Of a stretch of DNA of 64,000 bases, positions 1-22,868 are shown in pieces. The notes below the pieces were generated by a model. The model was given only the letters and a program-made list of their open reading frames with translations, searched no databases and was not told where the DNA came from. The translations under genes were made by a program, and so were the position numbers. Positions within the stretch are counted from its first letter, which is position 1. Each line of letters starts with the position of its first letter. Source of the stretch: Trichuris trichiura (Eukaryota > Nematoda > Enoplea > Trichinellida > Trichuridae); contig JBAJFE010000004.1 of assembly GCA_037903355.1 (NCBI GenBank), positions 1,984,001 to 2,048,000 of the forward strand, in the 5' to 3' direction.

Positions 1-1016
1 CTAATTAATGTTGTGCTCTATTTCTATCCTCCGACATAGCCAAGCGTTCAAAAGTGGCACGGCAAAAGCTTAAGAAGTTGCTTTAGGAGCATTCACCGTG
101 CTATGATAAGTGTCCGTCGGGAGAACGACGCTGTTTTTCTCGTTAAAACTTTGATTTAAGTTATGAAGAAGAATTTACGCTAATGTCAACTTTGCTTGAA
201 CGCATTTGTCTCAGCCAACACTACATTGACGCAATGCTTCTCATTTTATGCCTTCCGGCGCAAATTGCGTTTCCCAGTAGCAACCGCTTTCGAAAATCCG
301 TTTGTGTCCAAGAAAGTAAGTTACAAGAAAAATGAGTTCTTTTAAAACAGCCGACTATTTGTATTTCCCGAAATTTTCCAAACGCAAAAAGTGGAACCTT
401 CCCTGTGCATACTTTTCCTCCTTGGCAAAGTGCCAAGAAAAGCATATGCTTGCCAAACTGCTATCCAATCTGGAGATTTTTTTTGTCGTTCCCTAAAAAA
501 GCGAATACAAAATCTTTACTTGACAAATAAGCGCCAAACTAACAACTGCTTCTTCTTTGGAAAGCTATATTTACCGCGCGCGTTTTTCTTTTCTAATCAT
601 TTTATATCTGAGATTTTTTCTATTATCAGAAATCAAGATAGTGCAAGGGCAAAGGTAAACGCAAATCTAAGTTGGCGAGCGCGCAACGTTCGTGCAAACG
701 AGATTAGCTTAAACCAACATTGTTTTGGCTTTCTCTGGCGAAATAGCTTTCTTTTGGCGCAAGCTTACACTGCCAGGCCTTAGGCACGATGTCTTGCAGG
801 AGCAGTCACATCGTCAAGTTAAATACGTTAGACGTAAAGCATATTAACTCAGCGTACTTGAAAGCCTTAAAAGTTCTGTATCCATTATTCTCAATCGTTC
901 AACAGAACTTTGGGTTTTCTCAGTGCGCACCGTCCGTATGGGACAGGAGAATTGCGGACGGTCTTGCTGTTCTGTTTGATTGAAGTCTTGTTGACTTCGT
1001 TTGTTTGCACGCAAAA
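1..1016. other. upstream region, no gene seen
   Basis: No coding exon is recognised here. The open frames are short, overlap on both strands and resemble no family I know. Because the first exon of the Arf-GAP gene starts at 1,017, this stretch probably contains its promoter and 5' UTR, but no specific promoter motif can be pointed to. Confidence 0.5.
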
Positions 1017-13217
<12,201 letters not shown>

Positions 13218-13581
13218 AGTTTGCACAGGTTGCTGTGATTCTCAGACCATATACCGGTCGTATCCTACTTGCTCATCACTTCTTTTCCTTTTTTTCTTTT
13301 TACCGATTCAGTCTACGCAGGCGTATTTTGAATTTTCAGCTTCGTTTGCACTTGAAAAGTCGCGCTCTACTTGTACAATGACGAGATAACTGATCGACTT
13401 GAAAAATATTGCTTACGTTGTTACGTATCGTTGTTTCATCAAGGTTTGAAGGCAAAGTAAACTTGCACAGCTTTAGTTGATGCTCAGGCTGTCAACTATT
13501 ATTATGCGAGTTGCGCAACGATATTTTCCAAAAGTGATATTGTCATTTTTGATTAATTGTTTACGCGTTCGAAAGGCTTCA

Positions 13582-13860
13582 ATGGCGACCCCTTCTCCGG
13601 CGCAGAATCCGTCCACGTTGCTGCCATTGGAATTGATCGACAAGTGCATTGGATCAAAGTTATGGATCATTATGAAAGGCAATAAGGAGCTGGTTGGTAC
13701 GTTACTCGGCTTTGACGACTACGTCAACATTGTATTGGACGACGTGGTCGAATACGAGTCGACCAGCGAAGGGAAGCGTATCACCAAATTGGATCAAATA
13801 CTATTGAACGGAAGCCATATCGCCATGCTGATACCGGGTGGCGAAGGACCCGAGTTGTAG
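13582..13860 (+). CDS. lsm-5: U6 snRNA-associated Sm-like protein LSm5
   Basis: A subunit of the LSm2-8 ring that binds the 3' end of U6 snRNA in the nucleus, and of the LSm1-7 ring in cytoplasmic mRNA decay. The frame gives 92 residues, against 91 in human LSm5, and begins MATPSPAQ. The ATG at 13582 is chosen because the upstream in-frame ATG at 13477 would add an unrelated leader. Sm1 contains [19 protein letters not shown] and Sm2 contains [20 protein letters not shown], both close to the animal consensus. The gene is intronless within the coding part. It starts 365 bp after the Arf-GAP stop on the same strand, so co-transcription is possible but not shown. An AATAAA lies about 32 bp after the stop. 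Confidence 0.96.
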   Translation: MATPSPAQNPSTLLPLELIDKCIGSKLWIIMKGNKELVGTLLGFDDYVNIVLDDVVEYESTSEGKRITKLDQILLNGSHIAMLIPGGEGPEL

Positions 13861-13891
13861 ATGCTCCGTTTGTCCATTTAATATTTTTAAT

Positions 13892-13897
13892 AATAAA
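13892..13897 (+). terminator. polyadenylation signal AATAAA for LSm5
   Basis: The hexamer AATAAA lies 32 bp downstream of the LSm5 stop codon, in the expected place for a short 3' UTR. Confidence 0.6.
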
Positions 13898-14874
13898 ACC
13901 TATGCGCTGACTCGGCTTTGGAGATTGAAAATCAAATGATTTCAACGTTCATAACGCTCATTTACGTATCGGTAGCTCGTATGCAGATTTTTAAAGTTGT
14001 TTTTCGCGAAGCTTCCGAAACTAAGCTTTTTCTGCCCGTAGGTTCAATCGTGCCGTTTATATTTGGAAGCAGAAAAGTTACGGAAACGTCTTTGTGACGT
14101 AATTTAGATTAAGTCGATCAGATGCCGCGTCAAACCGCTTCGAGTAAAAACTATCATAATCGTTAAAATTGTTGCGCTGTTTCTTTCTTTTGACAACTAT
14201 CGGCTACAGTAAGGTTATTTAAAAATCTGCAGCTCTTTAGTTGGCACCGACGGATTCTCCTTGGCTTTTTTGGAGCATTAACGGTTATGCGCGCTGCCGT
14301 TTGAGAAATGCAGGTACCTTTCTGTTAAACATGCGGCCATTCTGTTCTGCCTTTACTAGCGAGTGTGGCAGCTATCCTGTTGCAGCTTTAACTAAAGCTG
14401 AACCAAAATATAAACTTTTTGTTTGATCTGAAAAGCGGGAAAAGGCAAAACACGATGGCTGACAAAGCTACAGTACGACGGTAGTCTACATAGCATTTAT
14501 GACTCTTCTTTGAGCCATATCGTTTTAGGAACTTTTTCTAAAACGCTAAAAGCAACAGCGGCTATCGACGAAAGTTTTGGTTTTAGCACTAAAGCTTTTT
14601 ATGCAAATTTTTAAACAGCTTTAAACTTGTTCTTTCTGTGGCTGCTAGTGCAGAGCTGTCTGTTACTCTGGCAGACTTATTTAAGCAAAATATATGAAAA
14701 TCTTTCAGTGTTTTCGTAAACATCTATTTCTTACTTGTTTTACATTCAATGCAGCTATAGATGCTATAGTTGGAGCGCAGTATTAATTCTTTTTATTTTA
14801 ACTTCGACTTATTGCCGCAGTTTACGATAGTGAGCCTACGTGTCCACATTTTTACGTCTTTCATGAAGCCTTTT
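13898..14874. other. intergenic stretch with repeat fragment
   Basis: No gene is seen. The part near 14310-14420 is related to a fold-back repeat family annotated separately. Confidence 0.5.
14306..14415 (+). repeat. diverged member of dispersed fold-back repeat family
   Basis: The core from 14313 (caggtaccttt, then cggccattctgttctgcc, then ttact) is similar to the reverse complement of about 46725-46790 and to 46485-46535. The similarity is roughly 70-75 percent by eye. No terminal inverted repeat or target duplication could be fixed. Confidence 0.45.
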
Positions 14875-14903
14875 TGTTGTAAATTTGTATGCACAGCACT
14901 CAG
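14875..14903 (+). repeat. 29-bp repeat shared with 22708-22736
   Basis: The two copies differ at one base out of 29 (tgttgtaaatttgta, T or C, then gcacagcactcag). One copy abuts the 5' break of the hAT remnant and the other lies 88 bp beyond the Tigger element. Neither flank is similar beyond the 29 bp. Confidence 0.6.
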
Positions 14904-15676
14904 GCTACACCGCGACGCGTACAGCGTTCTTCAAACGACTTACGTAGTGAGCGAAGTGATCGCAAAGAAGTTGAAGCCCTATGCAGAGGGTGAATTTGTG
15001 AAAGGGGGCATGGTGGCAGCTGCGAAGTTACTAGCACCAGCCAGTGAAAAACTTTTCGAAAGTGTTAGCTTATCTCGAAAAACTGTTTCAGACCGGATCA
15101 CTGACTTAGCAGACGACATTGAAAAAACTTTGAAGCGTACTGCAGGTAACTTTGAATTTTTTCCCTGGCTTGTGACGAGACTACGGACATAACAAGTACC
15201 GTTCAACTGCCCATTTTCCTTCGCAGAATAACTGCAGAGTTTGAGATTCGAGAAGAACTGTTATCACTGGGAGTCGTGCATAGCACTACAAGGGGTGAGG
15301 ACATATTTGAGAAACTCGTTTTAGCAATGGAACGATTCGGGTTAAAGTTTGAAAAATGAAGTGGTCTGACTACGGACGACGCTCCAGCTATGGTTGGCTT
15401 GCAAAAAGGCCTAGTTGCATTTGCTAAAAGGGAAAGGAATAATCTCGGTCTTGATCCGAACGATTTGATAGTATGCCATTGTATCATACATCAACAGAGT
15501 CTCTGCGCACGGTCGCTGCGTTTCAACAATGTGATGTCAGTAGTCGTGTCGTGCGTAAACTGTATCAAGAGCAAAGGGCTGAATAACCGCCTGTTTAAAG
15601 ATTTTTTGAATGAACTTTCCTCCGAATATGGTGATCTCGTTTATCATTGTGAAGTTCGCTGGCTTAACTGCTTACT

Positions 15677-15770
15677 GAACTGCTTAACTTCATCGCGCAG
15701 TTGGTAAAACCTCGTTAGCGGGAATATGCTAACGAGGTTTTACCAACTGCGCGATGAAGTTAAGCAGTTC
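15677..15770. repeat. perfect 43-bp inverted repeat, 8-nt spacer
   Basis: The arm 15677-15719 is the exact reverse complement of 15728-15770, with spacer gggaatat between them. The right arm is the normal transposase coding sequence (LTRFYQLRDEVKQF). The left arm is an added reverse copy that interrupts the frame directly after EVRWL. Confidence 0.95.
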
Positions 15771-16561
15771 ATGGAGGCCAAAAGCAAACCTGTCAGAGAA
15801 CTAAGTGACAGAAAGTGGCTATGTGACCTGGCTTTCATGGTAGACATTGTCAAGTACCTGTCGGAAATGAATATCAAGCTGCAGGGTCCGAACCAGCTTC
15901 TCAGCTCACTCGTATCAAACGTGAAATCATTTGAAACTAAATTGAGGCTGTGGAAACAGCAACTTGAAAAGGGCAACATGGTACATTTCCCTACACTCCA
16001 GGGACAGCAGCCTTCTACGACATTAGAGTATCCCGGTGAATGTGCCAAACTACTTGAAGCGTTTGGCGAAAGATTCAACGATGTGAAAAGTAGACAGATG
16101 CAACAGAACATCTTCGCCATTCCATTCAATGTAGAACCAGTTGATGTACCCGATGAACTGCAGCACGAGATCATTCAGTTGCAAAGCGATGATGAGCACA
16201 AAGCTAAATACAACACTTTCCCGCTGCTTGAGTTTTATAAGCGGTACATAAGCAACGATGAATTCCCCGCTTTGAGGAGACATGCTTTGAACTACGCGTC
16301 CGTGTTCGGAACAACCTACTGCTGCGAGCAGTTCTTTTCAAAACTTACCATCGCAAAGAGCCGTCTGCGCACGAGACTCACGGACACAAATCTGGTGAAC
16401 CAGCTGCGAGTAGCAACGTCATCAGAAGGAGCTGACATGGCATGCCTCACCAAGGAAAAGCAGTTCGAAACATCCCATTAGGGGTGACTTCATAAATATA
16501 CGTGCAAATAAAGCAGGCTGTTTTTCATTTTTTCTATCCGGCCCGCGGCACGAAAAAAGTT

Positions 16562-16572
16562 CCCCACCCCTG
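16562..16572 (+). repeat. 3' terminal inverted repeat of hAT element
   Basis: The sequence ccccacccctg has the usual outer end of many hAT elements (caggggtgggg in reverse). It lies about 80 bp after the transposase stop. Confidence 0.65.
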
Positions 16573-18139
16573 GCGTAATAAATGGTTGTTATCGGCACAA
16601 CGGGACGGAAGACACAATGGGGCGTGCAGATGTTCAACCAGAGACGCCGTGTAGGAATTCATGAAAAACATCGCAAGTCAACTTTCCGAGCTGCGGCGTG
16701 CGTTGGTAGACAGGGTAAATCTCATTCTGCGTTATGTCTGTCCCGGGATCTAGTGACGACTTCCCATCGACCGTAAGGAGGCACTGACGCCTTCTGCCTG
16801 ATTAGGTACACCTGAGTGAACCTGTCGGATGCCAACTAAGCTTCGCTGGGTTTTACGACTGCTGGCAACGCGACATCAAAAAGTAAAATGCTTTTATGTA
16901 ATGAAATTTTTGGGACCAAGAAAACAGACGCCAATGTGGGCAAACTTTGTAGAGGCTAAACAGTTTGAAACTTTGTCGTTATTTATACGCAAGCAAGAAG
17001 CTGCCATGTTGCCGTAACTGTATAAGCGCGGTTAAACTTGAATTTAGAAAAACAATAAATAAATGCCAGTGGATAAGAAGTTTCGAAGCTATAAGCTTTA
17101 CGAAATGTGACTATACTTTTTTCATTCTAAAATTAAACGGTTTGCCGCGAATGCGTTTTGACGCGATTGATTTGTTTTTTTCGAGTGAATGGCGACTGTT
17201 CGACCGCGTGAGGTTATTTGGGCTACGGAACATTCTGCGTTGACGTCCGAACGTTTTAACTAATTTTTTCGTTTTAGCCACTTTTAGCAAATTTTATCTT
17301 AGGGTTCGTTATTTAGCGCTCTTTTCTTAAACATTACGTTATTCTGTATGGAACTGTTAGGTCATATCGTGGCATGTACGCTTATACCTTTGAAACGTGG
17401 AGTGCATTACGGTAGTTCAGAAAGCGTTCGCAGGTATTCTCAGCGAAAGCTTTTCTTTCATGGTGGCGTTTTCTTCATTCTGATAAAGAACTGAGCAAAC
17501 TTAACCATGAGCACAGCGAAAAATTTTTAATAGTTTCCTACTGCTTCATTTTTTCTACTATTCTGCTTGCTTACAAGCGTTTCATTCATTTGCTCTTCTC
17601 GTGCTTGGTCATACTGCTGCTGGGAATAAAATGAACAGGCTGACTTCATTGAAGGCCCAACTGTAAACAGAGTGAATACGTAGGCTTCAACGCTTGAAAT
17701 AAAATTTGCTACGCCATTATTCGTTAGCATGGTGTTGGTTTTGGGCCCAAGTATGACATAGGAACGTAACCCTCACTTAAGCCATTTAGCCTATGGCAAC
17801 ACTGATTTGGTTTTGCAAAAAACGTAGCTTTTCTATGAGCTGGGGAGTGCCCGTACAAGCTCAGCCAGCAGCTTATGCCGCTTTTGGCGGGACAACAATA
17901 TTGTTGCTTTTCAACAGTTAACTAAAGCTAACTTTCGCGCTCATTTCGCTTGTATGCGCCGCCTACATTTTCTGTCTGAATTCAAAGTCAGTTATATTCA
18001 CTGTAGCCATTTAATCAGATGCAAGCAAGTAACCATAATTAACAGAGCACCGTTAATCAAAATATGCAAATGCGACAGCAGTTTACGCAGTGAAGATTGA
18101 CACAGAATGCAACGAAATTGTTAATAGCTTTACGGATGA
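16573..18139. other. intergenic, no gene seen
   Basis: Short frames at 16582, 16829 and 17527 show no family resemblance. The region is A+T-rich and I see no RNA gene or element end in it. Confidence 0.5.
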
Positions 18140-18145
18140 TTTATT
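18140..18145 (-). terminator. AATAAA overlapping the MSP-gene stop codon
   Basis: On the minus strand the TAA stop is immediately part of taataaat, so the polyadenylation hexamer overlaps the end of the reading frame. If used, the 3' UTR is very short. Confidence 0.5.
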
Positions 18146-18893
18146 AACAGCTTTGCTGAGTGAAAGGTCCGTTGGATGCAGCGGTTTCTGATCCAACCGT
18201 GAAAGACTGAACGGACGTTCCAGTAGTGGACACAGTGCTTGGACCAGCATCACTACTGCCATTGCTGCTAACAGTGGTGGTACTATCAATGCTACTAGTT
18301 GTAGTATAGGTACCACTTTCTCGGTTGCTACTGCTAGTCGATGTGATAACAGACTCGCTGCTACTTGTCGTCGACTCTGACTCTTCGGGTGAACTTGTAG
18401 TTGCTATGATGCTGCTTGACGTGTAGCTGCTTGTGCTAACTGCCTCTGGAACATCATAGCTATCCAAGTCAAATTTGACTTCGAGTGGATACTTTTTGTC
18501 AATCAGGTTGGTAAACATCATGCTCTTCCAATAATCGTAAGCATGCACTGCCTTAACACCTTCCGGTAATACGTGAGCCACCACGGTGCACCTTTCCGTA
18601 CGCTCCATATCTTGATCCGGTAGTCTGGTACAACGAACCAAAATTTTTTTCATTCGAAACGGTTGTAGGAAACCATAACCGGGTCGAAACTTGATTTCAG
18701 CGGGGCTTGTCGTTCTCAGCTTGTAGGCGATCCATTCGGTAGAATTATTGTACAACTGTATGGAGGCCAGTTGGGTTATGTCAAAGGTTCGGGAAAAATG
18801 AATGGTATCGACTGGATAAACTTCCACTATGGTCTTACGGGACCCTGACACAAATTCCATATCGCTGCACAAACAGACGCGAGTGAACGACAA
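18144..18893 (-). CDS. MSP-domain protein with long Ser/Thr-rich tail
   Basis: The 249-residue frame has a major-sperm-protein (VAP-type immunoglobulin-like) domain at about 18-120. It contains VEVYPVDTIHFSRTF, a strand with SIQLYNNSTEWIAYKL, and FRPGYGFLQPFRMKKILVRC. MSP-domain proteins in nematodes act in the sperm cytoskeleton or as VAP-like adaptors. From about residue 155 to 240 the protein is almost entirely Ser and Thr with a few acidic residues, ending in Cys. No transmembrane segment is visible, so it is not a standard membrane-anchored VAP. The first ATG is used; an upstream exon cannot be excluded, because the first 15 residues resemble nothing. Neighbours are two transposon remnants and do not inform its role. 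Confidence 0.75.
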   Translation of the reverse strand: MSFTRVCLCSDMEFVSGSRKTIVEVYPVDTIHFSRTFDITQLASIQLYNNSTEWIAYKLRTTSPAEIKFRPGYGFLQPFRMKKILVRCTRLPDQDMERTERCTVVAHVLPEGVKAVHAYDYWKSMMFTNLIDKKYPLEVKFDLDSYDVPEAVSTSSYTSSSIIATTSSPEESESTTSSSESVITSTSSSNRESGTYTTTSSIDSTTTVSSNGSSDAGPSTVSTTGTSVQSFTVGSETAASNGPFTQQSC

Positions 18894-19294
18894 GACCAGC
18901 TGCTGCTACAATGACAATGTGACAAACAGAGCACCTATTCCTAAGAAGCAGTTTGAAGTAAGTCAAAGGCTTTAAACCGTCTTGATCAAAACATTTTAAA
19001 CTACGCATAGCAATCTTGAAAGTATTAAGAAATATAACCGCTTTATTGTATTTAATAAAGGCAGTATGCGGCTACAAACGCTTCCCAAGGAACTTATTAA
19101 GCTCTAAGTCGTAATGCCTTTGGGTTGTTAAAGCTAGTCGAACTTCTAGGCGCAACTTCGCGTTATGTTCGGTTTGGTAAAATGCAAATATTTTAAATGT
19201 TTTCCGCCTATTTTCATTGCCATTTTGAATTTGCCAAGACCTATTGGCCCAAAACAAATTAAACAAGAAAAAAAAATGCCTATCCTACCTTCGT

Positions 19295-19796
19295 TTATTG
19301 GTCTTTTTCGTTAACGGAAAGCCTACGAACCGCCTTAACTTGATCGAACAATTCAAAGCAGTTCACTTTGGCTTTCAATTGAGCGCAAAGGAGAAAAGCT
19401 CCCGCCATTTTGTGATGCAACAAATAGATCTTGTCGGGCGGAGGTCGAAGACGATGCTCCAACATTACGGGTATCAATCGATTGATACGTCTTGTCGTAT
19501 CCTCAGTGCTAAAGTCGAACAGCCGATTTGAACCGAACGCTTCGCCAAGAATCATGACCGAGTCCGTGTGAGCTTCCTCCATCACCTAAGCGTTTTGTTT
19601 GCGGGCAACGTTGTTTTTAAAAAGCTTCTCGCTTGTCACCTACTTTGGATTCGTAGCCGGTTAGGAAACCGATGTCTCTTGAATATTCCAAAATGGATTT
19701 ACGATCACCCTCCGAAGCCGCGTTGATCACGTTGAAATACTGATCCACGAAACGAGACGGAAAGCTTCGAGGAGCACCAAAGTCAAGCAAAACAAT
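19295..19796 (-). CDS. COQ8 (ADCK3/ADCK4) atypical kinase, last two exons only
   Basis: COQ8 is a mitochondrial UbiB-family kinase/ATPase needed for ubiquinone synthesis. Exon 19644-19796 begins IVLLDFGAPRSFPSRFVDQY, which carries the DFG-type metal-binding motif, and ends in FLTGYESK. Exon 19295-19585 begins VMEEAHTDSVMILGEAFGS and includes LIPVMLEHRLRPPPDKIYLLH and HKMAGAFLLCAQLKAK, the C-terminal part conserved in animal COQ8. The two exons join in frame. All earlier exons (KxGQ motif, ATP-binding loop) are absent: I find none between 19797 and the opposite-strand gene at 23560, where a Tigger transposon fills 19962-22620. It may be a duplicated fragment, a broken gene, or a gene with far-off 5' exons. 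Confidence 0.85.
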
Positions 19797-19961
19797 CTAA
19801 ACGAGTAAAAACTACCATTAGACCTAAATGTTAGCACGTCAGGACTAAGTGAAAAAAATGCTGATGGCAAAAAAAGACTTTTCAGTCATCAGGCACGGTA
19901 CAGTTAACATTTCATGATGCTCATGTTCAAGCGGAAAAGCACGGCGGTCATTAACTAAATA

Positions 19962-19986
19962 CAGGTGGCCGTCGTTATACGCGAAC
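19962..19986 (+). repeat. left terminal inverted repeat of Tigger element
   Basis: Begins caggtggccgtcgttatacg directly after a TA dinucleotide. It matches the reverse complement of 22596-22620 at 24 of 25 positions. Confidence 0.93.
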
Positions 19987-20326
19987 TTTTTATCCGCGAG
20001 ATTCTATACAACGCGATTCGTCCGGCGTGAAATAGTGACGTCATCTTTTTTGCAAAAACACGCGCATCGCTGGCTAGCATTATAATTGCAGCAATGTCGT
20101 TGCCTGCTTGAGCAACAGCGTGATCGTCTTCCCGGGCGCGAAAGACTTTTTCTTCCTACAATGCTCTCTAACCGTGCACAGTGCTAATGAGACCTTGTAA
20201 TTTTTCTCACTGCTCATTATTGCTTCGTGCGCGTTGTTAATTTCATTCGCCGTGAGCAAACATCAGTTTCCCTTTAGCCTGGTGAGTCTGAACTTTCGCG
20301 TCGTTTAACTGGTGTCGCATAGGAGG

Positions 20327-22119
20327 ATGGCTGACAGAAGGCAACTAAGTGAACAGAGCGGTTCCTCTAGGGCTAAGAAACAACGTAGCGTCCTTACTCT
20401 TCATGAGAAAGTAGAAGTCCTAGATCTTTTGAAAAGCGGATTGTCATTTACCGAAGTGGGCCGCAGGATTGGAAAGAATGAATCCACCATTCGTACGATA
20501 AAACAGAAGGAAGTTGACATTCGAGCAAGCGTGCATCCCGACCCTTCACTGGCGAAAAGAGCTGTTGTAGTTCGCAACAAAGTCCTCGTGAAAGCCGAAA
20601 AAGCGCTAAGCATTTGGATAGAGGATATGTCGCAGAAGAATGTCCCTGTCGACGGGAAAGTTATTCGGGAAAAAGCGCTGAGCTTATACTAGCACTTCTC
20701 TGGCGTGGTTGCAGAGAACGAGAGAAAAAGGTTTACTGCTAGCAAAGGATGGCTGGCAAAATACGTGAAGCGCTTCAACCTAAAGAACTTAAAGATCACT
20801 GGGGAAACGGCATCGGCTGATTTCGTAGCTGCCTCGACGTTCCCGAAGGAATTTAAATAGTTGGTGGACCAAAAAGGTTATCTCCCAGAACAAATTTTCA
20901 ATTGTGACGAGACAGCATTATTCTAGAAGCAAATGCCAAAGCGCACGTACATCCACAAGAGCGCAAAGCAAGCTCCGGGATTCAAGCCACTGAAAGGTCG
21001 ACTCAGTCTTGTGCTCTGTGGCAACGCTGCAGGGCACGTGATTAAGCCTGGCGTTATCTACCGGACTCGTAACCCTCGGCCGCTCAGAAAGAAGAACCTG
21101 GACTGCCTACCGGTTTTCTGGCAGCACAACAAGAAAGCGTGGATGACGGTTACCCTCTTTACGGAGTGGTTTAACCAGTGCTTCATTCCTGAAGCGAAAA
21201 AATACTTGGAAAGCAAGGGGATGGCTTTCAAGGTCCTCCTCGTAATTGGTAATGCTCCTGGTCACCTGCAATCCCTTTGCTTTGCTAATGAGAACGTCGA
21301 GGTGAAAAATTTTTGCCCGCTAACTCGACCTCACTACTACAGCCACTGGATCAGGGCGTCATAAGATGCGTTAAGGCTACTTATACTCGTCTTGTATTTG
21401 GGAAGCTTCGTGATACCCTCCATGCTAATCCTGATTGCGATCTAACCAGCCTGTGGAAACGTTTCTCAATTGCAGACGCCATCGCCCTCATTGCGGAGGC
21501 AGTACACGGGATAAAACCTAGAACAGTCAGCGGTTGCTGGAAGCGGTTGTGGAGAGACGCAGTCAGTAAATGCGACGACTTAGGTGCTATCGATGAGGAA
21601 GTCATGGACATAGTGAATATTGCCAAAGAGTTGGGAGGGGAGGGTTTCTCTGACATGATAGAAGATGATATCAGGGAGCACATAGAAGATTGTGGAGAAC
21701 CGTTCACCAACGAGGAACCCGAGGAACTGATGCAATCACCTAAGGGCAGTGACGACGACGACGACATCATCGAATATAAAGAAGCTCAAACACCCTCGGA
21801 TTGGACGCTGCAAAAGCTTGCCAGTATTTTCCAGCAAGCGCAGGTCCTGAAGGATATGATTGTTGAATACGATCCGTCCATGGAATGTGGCATTATGCTT
21901 ACACGAGGAATAACGGCTACGTTGAAGCCGCTGCAAGATTTATTCGATGAAGCGAAAAAAAGGGAGAGACAGCTCCCTATAACAATGTTTTTAAATAAAG
22001 CTCCGGCAGCTGGGAAGTCTAACACTTTAAGGCGAGAGGCTCTGCAACCAACAAGTTCAAGAAACCGTAAAACCGGCCGTTCTTCAGGGAATTTGCGCTC
22101 ACCTACAGAAAGTGCGTAA
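20327..22119 (+). pseudogene. Tigger/jerky-like transposase, inactivated
   Basis: From MADRRQLSEQS it reads through a CENP-B-type helix-turn-helix (LTLHEKVEVLDLLKSGLSF, then IGKNESTIRTI), a second DNA-binding half, and a DDE_1 integrase core: FNCDETALF near 20899, LLVIGNAPGHL near 21238, and NSTSLLQPLDQGVI near 21320. The C-terminal part has acidic runs (DDDDDIIEY) and ends at 22119. It is broken by stops near 20690, 20858 and 20923 and by a frame change near 21315. In the motif that is normally DNAPGH the catalytic Asp is replaced by Gly, so even a repaired frame would be catalytically doubtful. Confidence 0.92.
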
Positions 22120-22595
22120 ATTGATTCGTAATGCCCCAAACGTTTCTGTCGTAGACGTTTTGTTCTATGTAGATGGGTTTTGTGTGGTGTTCACTATTCC
22201 TGCTTAAATACGTGTATGTATTTTTTATTTCCCCTGCTCTGTACCTGTTATGCGCACCAGTACATCGTTTAGCTCATTAAAGCAAGGTGTTTCCAAGGCG
22301 TTTAAGAAAAGAGCATTTTACTTTTACGCTTTCTTCTATCTAACATCCTGGACTCTGATGCCTAACCCCATTGGACAAGCGCAGTCTCTTTGATGTCATT
22401 ATCTCGTAGCTAGATTCCGTAGTACCAAGCTTCAAAGGATCACTAGGTATGATGATAATCGTTCCGGAAGGAATTCAAGGGGACAGGACGAAATACGCAG
22501 CTAGAATACAAGCTATTTAGCCCTTTTTCATAGGGTACCCTATATAACGCGAAATTCGTTTTACGCGGTAAAATTCTCAAAATCTTGGACGAATT

Positions 22596-22620
22596 GTTCG
22601 CGTATAACGAGGGCCACCTG
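22596..22620 (-). repeat. right terminal inverted repeat of Tigger element
   Basis: Reads gttcgcgtataacgagggcc and on to cacctg, followed by TA. It is the partner of 19962-19986. Confidence 0.93.
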
Positions 22621-22707
22621 TATAAGCACTACGTTTTCGAGTTGATAGCCAAAAAAATACATGCCAGCCGTCATGCGTGTTGCCTACGAGAACAGGCGCA
22701 TAGAAAC

Positions 22708-22736
22708 TGTTGTAAATTTGTACGCACAGCACTCAG
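22708..22736 (+). repeat. 29-bp repeat shared with 14875-14903
   Basis: 28 of 29 positions match the copy next to the hAT remnant. Confidence 0.6.
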
Positions 22737-22868
22737 AGTTCGGTTAGGAGCTTTACTTTATTGTCAGCACACGCCTAACTAACAAGCACGGATATTCAGC
22801 GAAAGAGTAACCTCGTGAACCGAGCGAAGCGGAGGCACCAACGACACTCTAGTAAGAAGAGGAAGACG

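Larger units (their letters stand above)
14925..16572 (+). pseudogene. broken hAT-superfamily transposase (GTF2IRD2/ZBED-like)
   Basis: The pieces read in order as a hAT transposase of the kind that gave rise to ZBED and GTF2IRD2 genes. They are LARGELY collinear: 14925-15170, DETTDIT near 15176, TTDDAPAMVG near 15373, HCEVRWL near 15647, then LTRFYQLRDEV from 15730, ending in the C-terminal dimerisation segment (CEQFFSKLTIAKSRLR) and a stop at 16479. The start, with the expected BED zinc finger, is missing. There is a frameshift near 15170, a stop near 15356 and an inverted duplication at 15677-15770. The 3' terminal repeat ending ccccacccctg is at 16562-16572. I find no matching 5' terminus. 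It cannot code for an active enzyme. Confidence 0.88.
19962..22620 (+). mobile_element. Tigger/pogo-type DNA transposon, full length
   Basis: The element is 2,659 bp and bounded by 25-bp terminal inverted repeats that differ at one base (caggtggcc G/C tcgttatacgcgaac). TA target duplications lie at 19960-19961 and 22621-22622. It carries a single transposase relic in the forward orientation. It sits immediately upstream, in the COQ8 sense, of the surviving COQ8 exons. Confidence 0.93.
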
